Notes: generated from the sequence alone by a model not told the origin. A stretch of 64,000 nucleotides of DNA from Schizophyllum amplum (GCA_007026445.1 VDMD01000002.1:2480001-2544000); one strand, 5' to 3'; positions 46,016-56,931 are shown, numbered from the stretch's first letter. Program-made: numbers and translations.

Positions 46016-46732
46016 CAACAGGCGTGCTCGGACAGCTGGGCCATATGCGTATGTAGGGCATGGTTTGATGTTTAAGCACCAGTAATTTGGAACAGCGCGC
46101 ATCGAGGGTCAGCAATCTATAGCGATGCACCCATGCTTGCGAAAAAAGAATACCAGAGCAAATAACGCCAGTCGGATTCAGAACTTCGCTCGGACTGAGA
46201 AGAATAGCAGTCGAGGTCGCAGACCTCCAAATCAATCAATTAACTATAACATGGAGGCAGAGTCCAGGGTATACAGGAGAATACAGTAGGTATAAGATAC
46301 AACGCAGACAAAGCAAGCAGTGATAAGCAAGAGGCAGAAGACGACATATATACAGCGTCGCTGGAATATGTAGAGCGTCGCTTTTGGGGCACGAGTACCA
46401 TGGGGTATAGTAGCGCATGACGGAGGGAAGAAAAACAAGACAAGATAACCACATAGGGAAGGCGCATGAAGGGGAAGAGGTAGCGCGTAAAAAGGAACCG
46501 GTACATACATCACCGAAAGTCTGTCATGAGAAAACATATCGCATCTCGTCGCTGACGGATACAGAGTCGGATGGGTAGCTGGCGATGTCGGTAGGTAAAG
46601 AGTGGCGATAGGTGGCGGTGGAGGAGGAGGCGTCCGAGGTTGTTGTCGCTGGGCATACGGGTAGTCGTGTAGTGTGTGGCATGGGTAGGTGCATAGATGT
46701 GGTCGTGATGTCGACATATCGTCGTCCTGCCC
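46016..46732. other. Convergent intergenic region
   Basis: 717 bp between D-LDH (+) and the next minus-strand gene. Minus-strand open frames here are Pro/Tyr/Cys-rich with no family motif and look like 3' UTR. Confidence 0.4.
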
Positions 46733-47860
46733 TTACAGCGGGGCGAAGGAGTCGGAGAATCCAGTGTGCGCAGGCGACCCCTGCACCGCGGCCTGCTGCG
46801 CTGCAATGCCGGGCGGCGTAAGAAGCAGCGGAGCGGGACGGCGGCGGCGGCGCTCTCGGGCTTCGCCACCAGCGCGACGGACGAGGCGCATGGCCGGCAC
46901 CGAGCAGACCTCTGCGGGACGCACGAGCGCGCCGACATCAGCCCCGGCTGAGCCAGCGCTAGAAACGCTTTCGCGGCGCTCACCCGCGGCGAAACCGACC
47001 CAGCTGCCGTCTGAGGTGGCAGGAGAGCCAAGCAGAGGCGCATACTCGAGCGGCTCCGCTGCGTCCACCCACATGACGCCCTGCGCATCGCGGTGCACGG
47101 CGGCGACGGGACCGCCCTCTGCGGCACGGTTCATCGCACGGGTAGCGTGCTGGTCGAGACGTCCGCCGTCCAAGAACTGGGCGAGGAGGAGGTCGCTGTT
47201 GAGTGGCGGGGGGCGCGGCTTGCCCGAGGACGGCGATGATGTCTTCGAGGTCTTGCGCACTTCGTAAGTCGGCGACGACGGGGCCTTGGGGGTGCGGCCA
47301 CGGCCGCGACGGAGGATAGAGAAGGAGGGGAAGCGGCGCAGGCGCTTGCCCGCCGCGGGCGAGGGGGGCGGCGAGGGCTTCTGCGTGGGGCGCGCGAGGT
47401 GGGCCGGGGTGAGAGGGGTCTTCGGTAGGCTAACAAACACTGTGTCGTAACCGAGGGCAGTCAGGTCGAACTCGGGGGTGCCGTAGCTGGCGGTGTTCGG
47501 GGTGTGTACGAGGTTGAGGAAAGAGGGGGAGCCTGCAGCAGCGGCGCGGTGGGTAATCGAGCGCGAGGTAGACCGGCGGCGGGTAAGCGAGTTGCGGCGC
47601 GAGATAGAGGCGCGGCGAGCTGGGCTCGAGGGCGTGCAGGGGGTAAGGGGGGCAGGGGTGCCAGGCTGGACTTGCGCGGCCCAGACGTTGATCCCTGTGA
47701 GCGTCACAGAGCGACGGCGAAGGGGGGGACGCCCAGTGTTTTGGTCGTTCTCAATGCCTCCTGGGAGCGAGGGGAGGGGGATGCCTGGAGCAGCCCGCTT
47801 CTTCGAGGGCGGGGGCTGCGCAAGGAAGGCGTAGGTGGGGACATCGACAACAGCAGACAT
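46733..47860 (-). CDS. Disordered basidiomycete protein of unknown function
   Basis: A single exon of 375 residues from MSAVVDVPTYAFLAQPPPSK (ATG 47858-47860) to SDSFAPL at 46733. The frame opens further upstream to 47914, but the ATG at 47860 fits best. Composition is rich in Ser, Pro, Arg and Ala. Basic Ser motifs are dense (RRRSVTLTG, RRASISRRNSLTRRRSTSR), consistent with basophilic kinase sites. A more ordered patch reads GTPEFDLTALGYDTVFVSLP, and another RFPSFSILRRGRGRTPK; the segment NSDLLLAQFLDGGRLDQHAT may be a conserved core. No domain recognised. A TATA-like TATATATAAG lies on the minus strand near 48090-48100, about 230 bp upstream. Confidence 0.65.
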   Translation of the reverse strand: MSAVVDVPTYAFLAQPPPSKKRAAPGIPLPSLPGGIENDQNTGRPPLRRRSVTLTGINVWAAQVQPGTPAPLTPCTPSSPARRASISRRNSLTRRRSTSRSITHRAAAAGSPSFLNLVHTPNTASYGTPEFDLTALGYDTVFVSLPKTPLTPAHLARPTQKPSPPPSPAAGKRLRRFPSFSILRRGRGRTPKAPSSPTYEVRKTSKTSSPSSGKPRPPPLNSDLLLAQFLDGGRLDQHATRAMNRAAEGGPVAAVHRDAQGVMWVDAAEPLEYAPLLGSPATSDGSWVGFAAGERRESVSSAGSAGADVGALVRPAEVCSVPAMRLVRRAGGEARERRRRRPAPLLLTPPGIAAQQAAVQGSPAHTGFSDSFAPL

Positions 47861-48939
47861 AATGACTGGCGGTCCTGTCAGAGCAAGCTCCCATATAAGC
47901 GGCTGATAACTCACCTTCGTAAGAATGAAGAGAAATGAAGTGAATAAGTGATAGGTCGTAAGGCGACGTGAAGAAGAGAAGAACGGAGAAGAGAGAAGAG
48001 AGAACTTTGCACAGCAAAGACTACTCGAGAACGGGGCGACTGGATATATCCGGGGGAAGGATGGGGGACGACAGCCACCATCGGGCCCTTATATATACCG
48101 TGGTCATGCGGAACGGACAATACACAAATGCAGCTGCTTGATCCGGTGAACAATGGCGCTGTGCCATCACTGATCGGGCGCCGTGACCGTTATTGTTCCT
48201 TCCAGGTCGACTCGCTGGCCTGCTTGCCACTCCATTTCCTAGCTCTGCTTATCTGCCAATATATGGGCCATGACTAAAGCACATGTATGAGGTAGGTTGC
48301 AAGGGGGAGACATGGTTGCTGAGTTGGAATACTTGCGGAACTTTCCCAGCCGACGCTCCATTGACAGGCACGTGATAGAATGTCACACGTTATTGTCTGT
48401 TTTTGGCGGACAATGACTTGGGATCGTACCCTGATCGTACCTCCCAGTCCCACCCATTGGCGGTACCTGATGCTCAACTGAAATCGGTATTTGTCGGCTG
48501 GAGGAAGTACGGCAGCTTCGAAAAAAGGCATGCGTTTGCAGTAGCAGAGGGATACAGACTTCCTACAAGTAGTGGTAGTAGCGGTCATCGTGTCCATCAC
48601 CCACAGCCCAAGAGTTGAACGAAACAAACAATATGTATCGAAAGAATGTGGTAGAGTGTTTACAACAAGGTACAGAGATTCGACAGTATATCGTTGAGAC
48701 AAGCCGCAAGGACTTCATCCCTCTATCTACTTACTACCCAGCCTGAGCACGGAAACACCATGCTGGGCACACCTCCTTGTGATTCGCTCCCCCATTCCTC
48801 CTCCGCAGACAGAACACTCCATGCCACCTTCGTCAATAAATATTCACAGGTCATCATAAACGCAAGCCGTCATTAGGTCCCAAGACACAGGGGTCGCGGA
48901 CACGGAAAGAAAACAGAGGACATAGGGACGCGAATACGA
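47861..48939. other. Intergenic region
   Basis: 1.08 kb between two minus-strand genes. It includes the TATA-like element near 48090-48100. No coding exon or repeat recognised. Confidence 0.4.
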
Positions 48940-50039
48940 TCAGAATGCCTCCACCACCTCCCGGCGCTCACGCGCGCCCATGAGCGCACCCAGACCGCCA
49001 ATCGCCTTGCGGCGGATCCTCGTCGCAAAGTTCTTCGGCCCAAGCTCGTCGGCCCCAGAAGGCGGCCCGCGGGGCTGCCTCATCGGCTGGCTGCCCATCC
49101 GGTGGATAGCCATGGCCGACGCCGCCTCCACCTGCGCGTCCTGCTTGGGCTGCGCGTTGGCGGAGACGGGGCGCCCGATGCCGAGCCCCTCGTAGAGCTT
49201 CCGGGTGGCCTCCTCGCGCGGCGAGAGGGGCATGATCGGAATATCGTTCGAGGAGTTGGACCCGGGCGTGGTAGGGGAGAGGGACTTGGAGGAGCCCGTC
49301 GAGGAGCTGTCGTCATCACCATCCGCGGACGTGTCGTTGACGGCCACGGCGGGCATGGGCTGCTGCGCGAGGGCGTTGAACTGCAGCGGCTTGGGGCGGG
49401 ACTTGGTGACCACGGCGGCGTTGGAGTTCATGCCAGGCGGCGAGGACTCGCGCGGGGGAGTGACCTTGATAGGCGGGGACGTCACCGAGCGGTGGTTGCC
49501 GCTGAGAACGGAGTTGTTATTGCCGCCGCGGCGCCACGACGAGGCGCTGTCGGACTTGGAGGGGGGCGACGAGGCGCTCGCGTTCAGATTGCCCAGTGAC
49601 GTGCCTCCGCTGATGACGGTGGTGGAGTTGTACGAGTCGGCGCTGGTGTCGGCAGCGTTAAGGTTGGAGATGGGGACGGGGTGCGACATGCTGGCCGAGC
49701 GGCTCCCGAACTTGCCGTTGAGGCTGGCCGTCTGGGGCATGCCCATACCGATGTGTTCGGCCTGGCCACCGCGGCGCATCTGGGCGCTGAGCGTCGCAGC
49801 ACGTATGTCGAAGGCACCCACATGCGGGGCAGCGGATGCCGGGGGGATGAAGCCCGAGCTGACGCGCCTGCCCCGGGCCTGCTGGAGCTGCTGCTGCTGG
49901 AGTTGCTGGGCAAGCAGCTCGACTTGAAGCTGTTGAGCTTGCGCGGCCTGCAGAAATTAATATGGGAGATAAAAGTGGGGCGTGGTCACATACCTGCATC
50001 CGGAGGAGCTCCATTTGCATCATCTGCATTTGCAGCTGT

Positions 50040-50098
<59 letters not shown>

Positions 50099-50446
50099 CT
50101 GGTGCGCAGCAAAGTTGAAGGTCGGGTTGAACGTCGCGCTGTGGGGGTTGAGGCGCGACGTCTGCTGACGGCCGAAGGCGTTGGGCCCGTCGACCGCCGC
50201 CGTCATCGCATGAGACCGGTACGGGTCGGCCTTGACATAGAGCGTCTGCCCGTGCATGTCCGGCACTTCGTCCACTTCCTCCTCCTCCTCGTAGAAGTTG
50301 GGCTGCTGGGCGGCGTAGCGGTGGAAGTTGAAGGACTCGGTGTTCGGGGCGGCCGAGCGGGGCATCTGAAGAGACGAGGCGCGGACGCCGCCTGTGCGGA
50401 GACCGGAGAGAAGGTTGGCGCGGGGGTTCTGCTGGGCGGTAGTCAT
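48940..50446 (-). CDS. Glutamine-rich (polyQ) disordered protein of unknown function
   Basis: Two exons, split at about 49949-49994. Exon 1 starts MTTAQQNPRANLLSGLRTGG and includes FNFHRYAAQQPNFYEEEEEV, then a run of about 20 Gln, followed by LQMQMMQMELLRMQ. Exon 2 continues in phase with AQAQQLQVELLAQQLQQQQL, forming a Gln-rich coiled-coil-prone region. It then runs through Ser/Pro-rich sequence (SSTGSSKSLSPTTPGSNSSN) to a better ordered end: PLSPREEATRKLYEGLGIGR and ATRIRRKAIGGLGALMGARE, stop near 48940. The C-terminal KLYEGLGIGRP block looks like the conserved core. PolyQ plus disorder suggests a transcription- or RNA-granule-related protein, but I name no family. Confidence 0.72.
50036..50099 (-). 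repeat. CAG/CAA trinucleotide repeat encoding the polyQ tract
   Basis: A (CTG/TTG)n array on the plus strand, read as CAG/CAA on the minus strand inside the preceding gene. The distal part is an uninterrupted run of CTG units (from about 50065); the proximal part is mixed with TTG. Such arrays vary in length between strains. Confidence 0.9.
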
Positions 50447-50914
50447 GGCTGAGGGTGAGATAGATCGAAGGAAAGAGCAGATGTCGAGATTAAGATGATA
50501 AGTTTATTATTGAACAGGAGGGGTCAAACTGCGGTTGGAGAGCTTCGGGGCGGCGGTGTAGCTGAAAGGGGGGATGTCAGCGGTCGTTGATGAGTATTCG
50601 GCGTAGAGACTGACGGAAAAGAGCAATAAAGCGGCTGAGACGCAGGCGGTCGGACGAGCTGGGCTGCTTGACGGCGATGCGTCGCACAGAGGGTTTGGGG
50701 GATCTGGGAGGCTCGGGGCAGCGAGTTCAGGCCGAGTTGGAGAAGTGAAAGTATTTGGCGATATATAGAAGAGAAAAGAAGCGGAAAAGGAAGCGGAAAG
50801 CCACAGCACCCTTCGACAAACCAGACAGTCGATGTGAAGAAAGAAACTGCTCCGCTCGTCGTCGTCTAGATAAGGCACAGCAAGTAACGTAACGCTAACT
50901 ACACGTGTGTCACG
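50447..50914. other. Intergenic region
   Basis: 468 bp between two minus-strand genes, with a TATATATC element near 50757-50765 as a possible TATA for the polyQ gene. No coding exon. Confidence 0.35.
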
Positions 50915-51561
50915 CTACAACCACTTCTTCGCGCTCGCCTGCACCCGCACATCAAACACAGTGCTCCGGATCGGCGTATGCGCCGTGTGGAACGGATTCA
51001 ACATCGTCTGCGGCGCGACCATCAGAGGGAATCCCGGCCACAGCAGCAGCGCATCCTTACCTTCACATACAGCTCCCATATCTCGGTGAAGAACGCCCTT
51101 ATCCCGTCGTCGTTCTTCCCTTCGTGCAGTAAGATGAATTTCATATCTGGCTAGCGCAGTCAGCGGGCGCAATACACATCTTGGCAAACGGAAGGGCGCG
51201 CACTCCCGGGGGTGATGAACGCGGACACCGTCCACTCGTTGAATTTGTCTACCGATTTCAAGTACATGGTCCCCTCCTTTCGCATCACATCCTCCACCAC
51301 GTCCAGGCTCGCGTTCGCTATCATCTGGATGACGTGCGGGTCCTGCCCGCCGCCCATGCGCACGCCTCCGCCAGACGTGTGGTGCGCCGCCCCCGACGCG
51401 CCCGACAGCGCCGTCAGCGTGCCCGCGAACGCAGACGTCGACCACGACGGCAAATTCGCTGACAGCGGCGACGACACGCTCGCAGCCGGCTTGGTCTGCT
51501 TAATCATGCGACTATACAGCGGCGTATCGGACGGCGACAGCAGGAACAGGTGGTGCGACAT
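50915..51561 (-). CDS. TRS20: TRAPP complex subunit Trs20/sedlin (TRAPPC2)
   Basis: Core subunit of the TRAPP tethering complexes, which activate Rab/Ypt1 in ER-Golgi traffic. The ATG at 51561 gives MSHHLFLLSPSDTPLYSRMI. After a Ser/Ala/Gly-rich insertion of about 45 residues come DPHVIQMIANASLDVVEDVM, RKEGTMYLKSVDKFNEWTVS and AFITPG. Two short introns then separate MKFILLHEGKNDDGIRAFFT, EIWELYVK and TMLNPFHTAHTPIRSTVFDV, then RVQASAKKWL and TAG at 50915-50917. The VDKFNEW and MNPF-type (LNPFHTAHTPIRS) motifs are diagnostic of sedlin. The insertion between the first strand region and the first long helix makes it about 185 residues against 140 in animals. Confidence 0.95.
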
Positions 51562-52167
51562 CGCGGAGATGCTGGATGCGACGGTACGAGGAGACCTTGT
51601 TTGTGGCGCAGTTCGACTATTTCGGCACTCTCCGAGGCATCAAAGACTTCCGTTTTCGGTCAATAGGTGCCAAGCCCGCCATTGGTCGAAGTTCGAGTCG
51701 GACTCGAAGTTCCGCAGAGGTTCCCGCGCAGGCCCGCGCATTCTGGGGGTCCGAGCGACGTGTTCATCGCCAGTTGGTTGTCCACTGCAGTTGGTTGCCA
51801 GCGCAGTCACTAGCGATCAGGCAAGGGTGCCACAGGCCCGCAGCCAGCCGTCGCTCCGACTCGCTTCGGACCTGCCCTGCTTTGTGACTTACAATCATCC
51901 ATCCCATGATCGCCAATGTCATCCAATCCCACTCGATAACCCAGTGCCCACCGTCTCACGAGGACCAGTGACTTACGAAGTTCATTCAGACAAATTTCAC
52001 AGGGAACTGTTCGCAACGGTGTTAATTACAACGACAGACGTAAATCCACCACACTGCTGCCATTGACCGCCACCTACTCTTGGAACTACGGCAACATAAG
52101 CCAGACGAATCAACTCGCTGCCCTTATCCGCATACAAGATTTTGGCACAGTTCAACAGCTGATACCA
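51562..52167. other. Intergenic region
   Basis: 606 bp between TRS20 (-) and the CWC21 stop (-). TRS20 promoter and CWC21 3' UTR. A plus-strand open frame crosses it but is antisense to TRS20 and has no family motif. Confidence 0.4.
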
Positions 52168-53599
52168 TCAATTCTTGCTCGAGCTCGTACTCACACTCAT
52201 CGACGACCCCGTCGACGCCGAGCGGGCTCTCGACGGCTTGCCTGCAGCCCCGCGCGGCGATGCCGACCGGCCGCGGCCGCTCGCAGCGGAAGGCGAGCGC
52301 CGAGAGCGACGCGGCGGAGGGGACCTGCTATCGCGCATGCCACGCCGGGGCGGGGATGGACGAGGGGGCGGTGACCGACTGTAGCGGCGACGCGGGGGCG
52401 GCGATCGGCTATCGCGTCGTGCAGGCGGGCGCCGGGAGTGCGGGGACCTCGAGTCTGCCCGGCGGCGCGCGGGCGGAGGGGGCGACATGGATACGGAGTC
52501 ACGCCGAACCTTACGCGGTGGCGGCGACATGGAGATGTCGCGCCCGCGAGGCGCGCCGCGGGGAGGGGGCGAGCGCGAGCGGGAGGACGATGGCGAGCGG
52601 TCGCGACGGGAGCGAGGGGCTGGCGAGACGGAGGACCTGACGCGAGGTGGGCCTGCGCGGCTGCGCGGTGGGGGTGAAGCACGAGACGGTGGCGACATCG
52701 AGCGCCGCATGCGCCTACGGGGAGGGGAGCGCGAGCGAGAGGGCGAACGAGAGGACGACGGGGACCGGCGCCGACGCGAACCCGGAGGCGGCCCGCCGTC
52801 GGGCGAGTACGCGCGCGGAGGCGGGCGCGGCGGGGGCATGTCGCGATCCCTGTCCCTGCGAGAGCTCGGCGGCGGCCCCCCGCGGCCCTCCTCGCGCATC
52901 TTGCGCATGCGGTCCTCCTCCCGACGCCGCAGGCGGTCGCGCTCCTTGCGCTCTGCCTCCCATTTGTCCTTCTGGGCCTGCATGCGCGCGCGGTCCTCGT
53001 CGCGCTGTTTGTCGCGCTCTTCGCGTTCTTGGAGGCGCTTGATCTTTTCCTCCTCCTGCTTTTCGCGATCGAAAGCGGCGCCTTCGACATAGTCTCTACG
53101 CGTGCCGAGCGCGCGGGCCATCTTGTCAAGCTCAACTTTCTTGGCGGCGGCGATAGCGTGAGTGTCGGAGGGCTTGAGGTTCTTTGCAGAGGGCGCGAGG
53201 GCTGCCATATCTGCCAGCAGTTTCTCGCGCAGCGCAGAGACTTGGGCTTCAATGTCGTCTTCGGGCACTCTGTTACTTTGTTAGCGTTGATTTTAAAGCC
53301 GAGGACGGTACATACTCTTCATCCTCCAGTCTCAACTGCAACTCCAAGCACTTCACTTCCACCGTGCGCTTGCGTTCATGCTCCAGAATCCCGGCGTCCG
53401 GCTCGCGGTGCTTGGGAGGCGGGGCATCCCAGGTGTTGCCTCGATCCTGCCCAGTCTGGTGCGAACGCAGCACCGACAAGTTGCGCTGGACGTAGCCATT
53501 CGTACCACTTTGGGTATCGTCAGTATTCTGTCCGTGCACAATAGAAAGACTATAGCCATACCTTCCACGGGGAGTCGTCAATCCGATTCCGTTGTACAT
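52168..53599 (-). CDS. CWC21: Splicing factor Cwc21/SRRM2-like, cwf21 domain with RS-rich tail
   Basis: A spliceosome component near the catalytic centre that binds Prp8 and Snu114. Exon 1 (ATG 53597-53599) encodes [12 protein letters not shown], then, after an intron, [15 protein letters not shown], the signature start of Cwc21 and SRRM2. Next is [20 protein letters not shown] and ELQLRLEDE, and the last exon gives [20 protein letters not shown], the cwf21 helix-turn. A Glu/Arg/Lys coiled coil follows ([20 protein letters not shown]). The tail of about 250 residues is Arg/Ser/Pro-rich ([20 protein letters not shown] and similar), as in SRRM2 and unlike short yeast Cwc21. Ends [10 protein letters not shown] at 52168. 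The antisense strand of the tail is also open because of its biased composition; that is not a second gene. Confidence 0.94.
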
Positions 53600-54008
53600 G
53601 GTGGACGCTCAGTTCAAGACGCGCTGTCTGACATAAGCATGCGCCCTGATGTGGAAATTACTGATTTTCGTATTCTTTCTGTGCCCTCTCCTCAACCTCC
53701 CCTTGTGCTGCATGGAAATAATATTGCGTGAATAAATGCCGCTCACCCAAAAGTCTCTCAACCTGGAACATGTCCTCAAAGGCGCACCAGTCTTTAGACG
53801 ATGGGGATTCCGATCCGGCCGGGCTCGATACGTCACGCTCCGGCCGCTCAGCCGCGTGCCCATTCCGATTCGGCGACGGCAGCTTACATACCGTCTTAGT
53901 CTAGCGTCCACCATAATACTTAACCTGAACCTGAACCACCACGATCTCTTGCCGCGTCTCCTCTCGCGAAGCTACCCCACCACGTCCCTTTCACTCATCA
54001 GAACGCGC
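53600..54008. promoter_or_regulatory. Divergent promoter, CWC21 / ABHD gene
   Basis: 409 bp between two divergent starts. C- and A-rich leader precedes the ABHD ATG. No specific motif called. Confidence 0.35.
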
Positions 54009-55440
54009 ATGGCTACCGCCGCCCTCGCCGCCGCGTCTTCGTCAACGCTCCCGACCGCTCCACCTATCCCCTCCGCCTTCACCGAGTCCCTGAAGAGCTG
54101 GTGGTCAACAGGAGAGAAGAACAGCGCTATATCTGAGGAGCGCTTGCTGCGTCGTCTACCGTTCTACACCCCGGACCCCGCACACCCCACCGATCCCTCC
54201 TCCCCCGTCGTCGCACACCGCCAACGCGTGGATCTGACCAAGCCCGGCCACTACCTGAACACCGTCGCCATCAAGTCTACCAAGACATCTGAGGATGCCC
54301 CACCCCCAGCGATCATGCTCCACGGCTACGGCGCCGGCCTCGGTTTCTTCTACAGAAACTTCCCCGCGCTCGCAGACTGGGTGGCGCAACGCCAGTCCGC
54401 CGTCTACGCGCTCGACTGGCTCGGCATGGGCCGCTCCGCGCGCGTGCCCTTCTCCGTCAAGGCCAAACGCACCGACGTCCACGGCCGCGTGACCGAGTCC
54501 GAGAGCTTCTTCGTCGACTCGCTCGAGGATTGGCGCGCAAAGATGGGCCTCGAGCAGATGACGCTCATCGGCCACTCGCTCGGCGCGTACTTCAGCGTCG
54601 TCTACGCGCTCAAATACCCGGAGCGCGTGAATAAACTCATCCTCATCAGTCCCGCGGGCGTGCCAAGGGGTCCTGAGGGCGACCCATCGCGCGAGGTGAC
54701 GGACGTGGAACCTGCAGGAGAGGCACCTGCGCAGGCGGCGACCAAGGCCAAGATCCAGGAAATTCAGGCGGAGCAGCAGCAGGTCAAGAAGTCGCAGTCT
54801 CGGCAACGCAAGGTGTTCTCGTACCTGTGGGAGCAGGGCTGGAGTCCATTCCAGGTCGTGCGCTCATTCAGCGTGTGGGCGCCTATGGTCGTGGCCCAGG
54901 TGCGCTACCTCGACTCTGCGACCCCCAATGCTTCTGTGCTTACCATCCATTTCCAGTACTCATCGCGCCGTTTCACCGGCTTGAGCGAAGAGGAGACACG
55001 CGAGATGCACGACTACATCCTCAACATCACCCTCGCCAAGGGCTCCGGCGAGTACTGCATCTGTGCGTTCCACTCCCTCTTTTATTCTCTCTCCTACTCA
55101 CACCCATCCCCAGCCCACATCCTCGCACCAGGCGCACACGCTCGCATGCCCCTCGTCGACCGCATATCCGCGCTCAAGATCCCCGTCACCTTCATTTACG
55201 GCGAGCACGACTGGATGGACCCGCGCGGCGGGGAGGACTCCGTAGAGCGTCTTAGGCAGGCAGGCAACGGCCAAGGCCGGATGTACGTCGTGGGGAGGGC
55301 AGGGCATCATGGTCAGTACCACTTTGCAGTGTCTAAAGGGGTCAGGGCTGATTGTGCGTTCAGTGTACCTCGACAATCCCAAGGCCGTGAATGACCTGCT
55401 GATGAAGGAGCTGGACCGTCCGGTCTCTGCGAAAGCATGA
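54009..55440 (+). CDS. Alpha/beta hydrolase of the ABHD4/ABHD5 (CGI-58)/Cld1 group
   Basis: Lipid-acting hydrolase or acyltransferase, mitochondrial or lipid-droplet linked in known relatives. Starts MATAALAAASSSTLPTAPPI; an in-frame extension to 53736 is probably leader. Family blocks: AFTESLKSWWSTGEKNSAIS (ABHD4/5-like), RLLRRLPFYTP, AIMLHGYGAGLGFFYRNFPA, SAVYALDWLGMGRSARVPF, ESFFVDSLEDWRAKMGLEQM, nucleophile elbow TLIGHSLGAYFSVVYALKYP and LILISPAGVP. After an intron near 55054-55113: VDRISALKIPVTFIYGEHDW, MDPRGGE. After a second, GRAGHH joins VYLDNPKAVNDLLMKELDRP. Ser, Asp and His of the triad are all present, so it should be catalytic, unlike animal ABHD5. The HHVYLD junction also makes the HX4D motif of this group. 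Stop 55438-55440; about 440 residues. Confidence 0.88.
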
Positions 55441-55503
55441 TCGTCTTCGATCCGGCTGCATAGACGTCAGATAGATGGGTTTTGCATGGGCATTGAGGAT
55501 ATG

Positions 55504-55590
55504 CGTCTTGACTAGACGAGGAGATACGTCTTGACTAGACGAGGAGAGGAGTTCTACTGGACGAGGGAGACACATCTTGACTGGACTAGG
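55504..55590 (+). repeat. 23-bp tandem repeat, about 3.8 copies
   Basis: Units start at 55504, 55527, 55550 and 55573. The first two are nearly identical (21 of 23 bases, core TCTTGACTAGACGAGGAGA); the later two have diverged. It lies 64 bp after the ABHD stop, probably in its 3' UTR. Confidence 0.8.
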
Positions 55591-55792
55591 TGCATTGTGT
55601 ATTTTATTGTGTTGTACGTCGTGTCAATTTCTTCGGTTCACTTACTATAGCTTCCGCCTGTTGCTGCTCAAGTTCAGGTCTAATTCAACGGACTTTGCCA
55701 AGTAGAGGGCGGTGTGGGACTACAGCCAAGTCGAATATCGTAACCCGCCAGTAATTCGCTACGAAGCTTCATCAAGGTCTCAAGATATCATG

Positions 55793-55815
55793 CCCAGTGA
55801 GAATCGCGTCTAGCC
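55793..55815 (+). repeat. Left copy of a 23-bp inverted pair
   Basis: Perfect reverse complement of 58656-58678. Core CCCAGTGAGAATCGCG. The two copies face each other across 2.89 kb and enclose the large inverted repeats, so they could be element termini or remnants of them. Confidence 0.7.
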
Positions 55816-56114
55816 TGCTCGATGCAAATATCGGCCTTTAGAGTCCATAATCATGGTTTCGACGCCTTACGACGCTCACCGACGATTTCATATGTTAAAT
55901 GGAGGTCCTACTTCTGAGTCGGTGGAAGTCCGGTCGGATGCTTGCTTGCGAAGGCAGAAATTCTGAGAAGTGTCGAAATCGTCCTCTACATCGACACTGA
56001 AGCTGATCGTGGGAAAGAAAATCGAGAAACTCAGAAAGCGCCGTCGACGCTCCTGGCGTGAAAACCCTGCTTGATCGTGGGAAAAGACGCGACCTTTGCC
56101 AACCGCGAGCTGCG

Positions 56115-56367
56115 GTGCGCGGATAGTTCAAGCTTCGATTTCGGCCATGCCCGGAGGCCGAGGGGTCGAACCCGGGCGCACGACTTTTTTGAAACTATTT
56201 TATCTGCTGTTTCTGTCGTGTCCCCCATATCTTCCGCATAAAATGTGGCACTTCTAATCTCAATACTCTTCCAAAAGGGAGGGAAAGGTGAGAGAATAGC
56301 GAAATGGGAGGTCGGAGAAAAATCGGCAGTTGCCGAGACTTCGGCATTGGCCGAAACGTCACGCGCG
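56115..56367 (+). repeat. Left arm of a perfect 253-bp inverted repeat
   Basis: Reverse-complement identical, base for base, to 56679-56931. Starts GTGCGCGGATAG at its outer end and ends GTCACGCGCG at its inner end. The spacer is 311 bp. Beyond the inner end about 20 more bp are similar but not identical. Confidence 0.95.
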
Positions 56368-56678
56368 CGTTTGTGGCGGTTGAACCGTACAATTTTTGTG
56401 CCAGGCGCAGCTCTCCAGCAGCCACCATCACAAAGGACCCTGCGAATTAATTGAATTAAGCCATACCCTGTTGCCTGTACGCTCTAAAGATGGCTTCACC
56501 CTTGACTGGATAGCATTGGGATAGCAAGGTGGGCGGCTATGTGCATTCACTGACCCATGCAGGCCCAGTTTGACTCAGAGATGAGACCAAGCTGCTCTTA
56601 CAATAGATCCACGCAAATATCAGGACGAGAATGTGCAGTCGCACCAGGCAGTAACGACGCTCCGCCACCACGAACGCA

Positions 56679-56931
56679 CGCGCGTGACGTTTCGGCCAAT
56701 GCCGAAGTCTCGGCAACTGCCGATTTTTCTCCGACCTCCCATTTCGCTATTCTCTCACCTTTCCCTCCCTTTTGGAAGAGTATTGAGATTAGAAGTGCCA
56801 CATTTTATGCGGAAGATATGGGGGACACGACAGAAACAGCAGATAAAATAGTTTCAAAAAAGTCGTGCGCCCGGGTTCGACCCCTCGGCCTCCGGGCATG
56901 GCCGAAATCGAAGCTTGAACTATCCGCGCAC
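56679..56931 (-). repeat. Right arm of the perfect 253-bp inverted repeat
   Basis: Mirror copy of 56115-56367. Each arm contains a GGGTTCGACCCC stretch (here near 56873-56884) like a polymerase III B box, but no matching A box or tRNA fold was found. Confidence 0.95.

Noticed and set aside
46244..46717. 157-codon minus-strand open frame
   Set aside because: Pro/Tyr/Cys/Leu-rich translation without domain, located where two 3' UTRs converge.
51212..52066. 284-codon plus-strand open frame
   Set aside because: It is antisense to TRS20 exon 1 and continues into non-coding sequence. No family motif or codon pattern.
52168..53100. Long plus-strand open frames opposite the CWC21 tail
   Set aside because: They are antisense shadows of the RS-rich, GC-biased exon and are full of Arg/Gly/Ala with no domain.
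53736..54008. 91-residue N-terminal extension of the ABHD protein
   Set aside because: It lies in the divergent promoter with CWC21 and contains leader-like CA-rich sequence. The ATG at 54009 starts the family-like sequence.
56115..56931. tRNA or intact SINE because of GGGTTCGACCCC in both 253-bp arms
   Set aside because: No A box at suitable distance and the stem after the loop does not pair fully. Kept only as a remark on the repeat.
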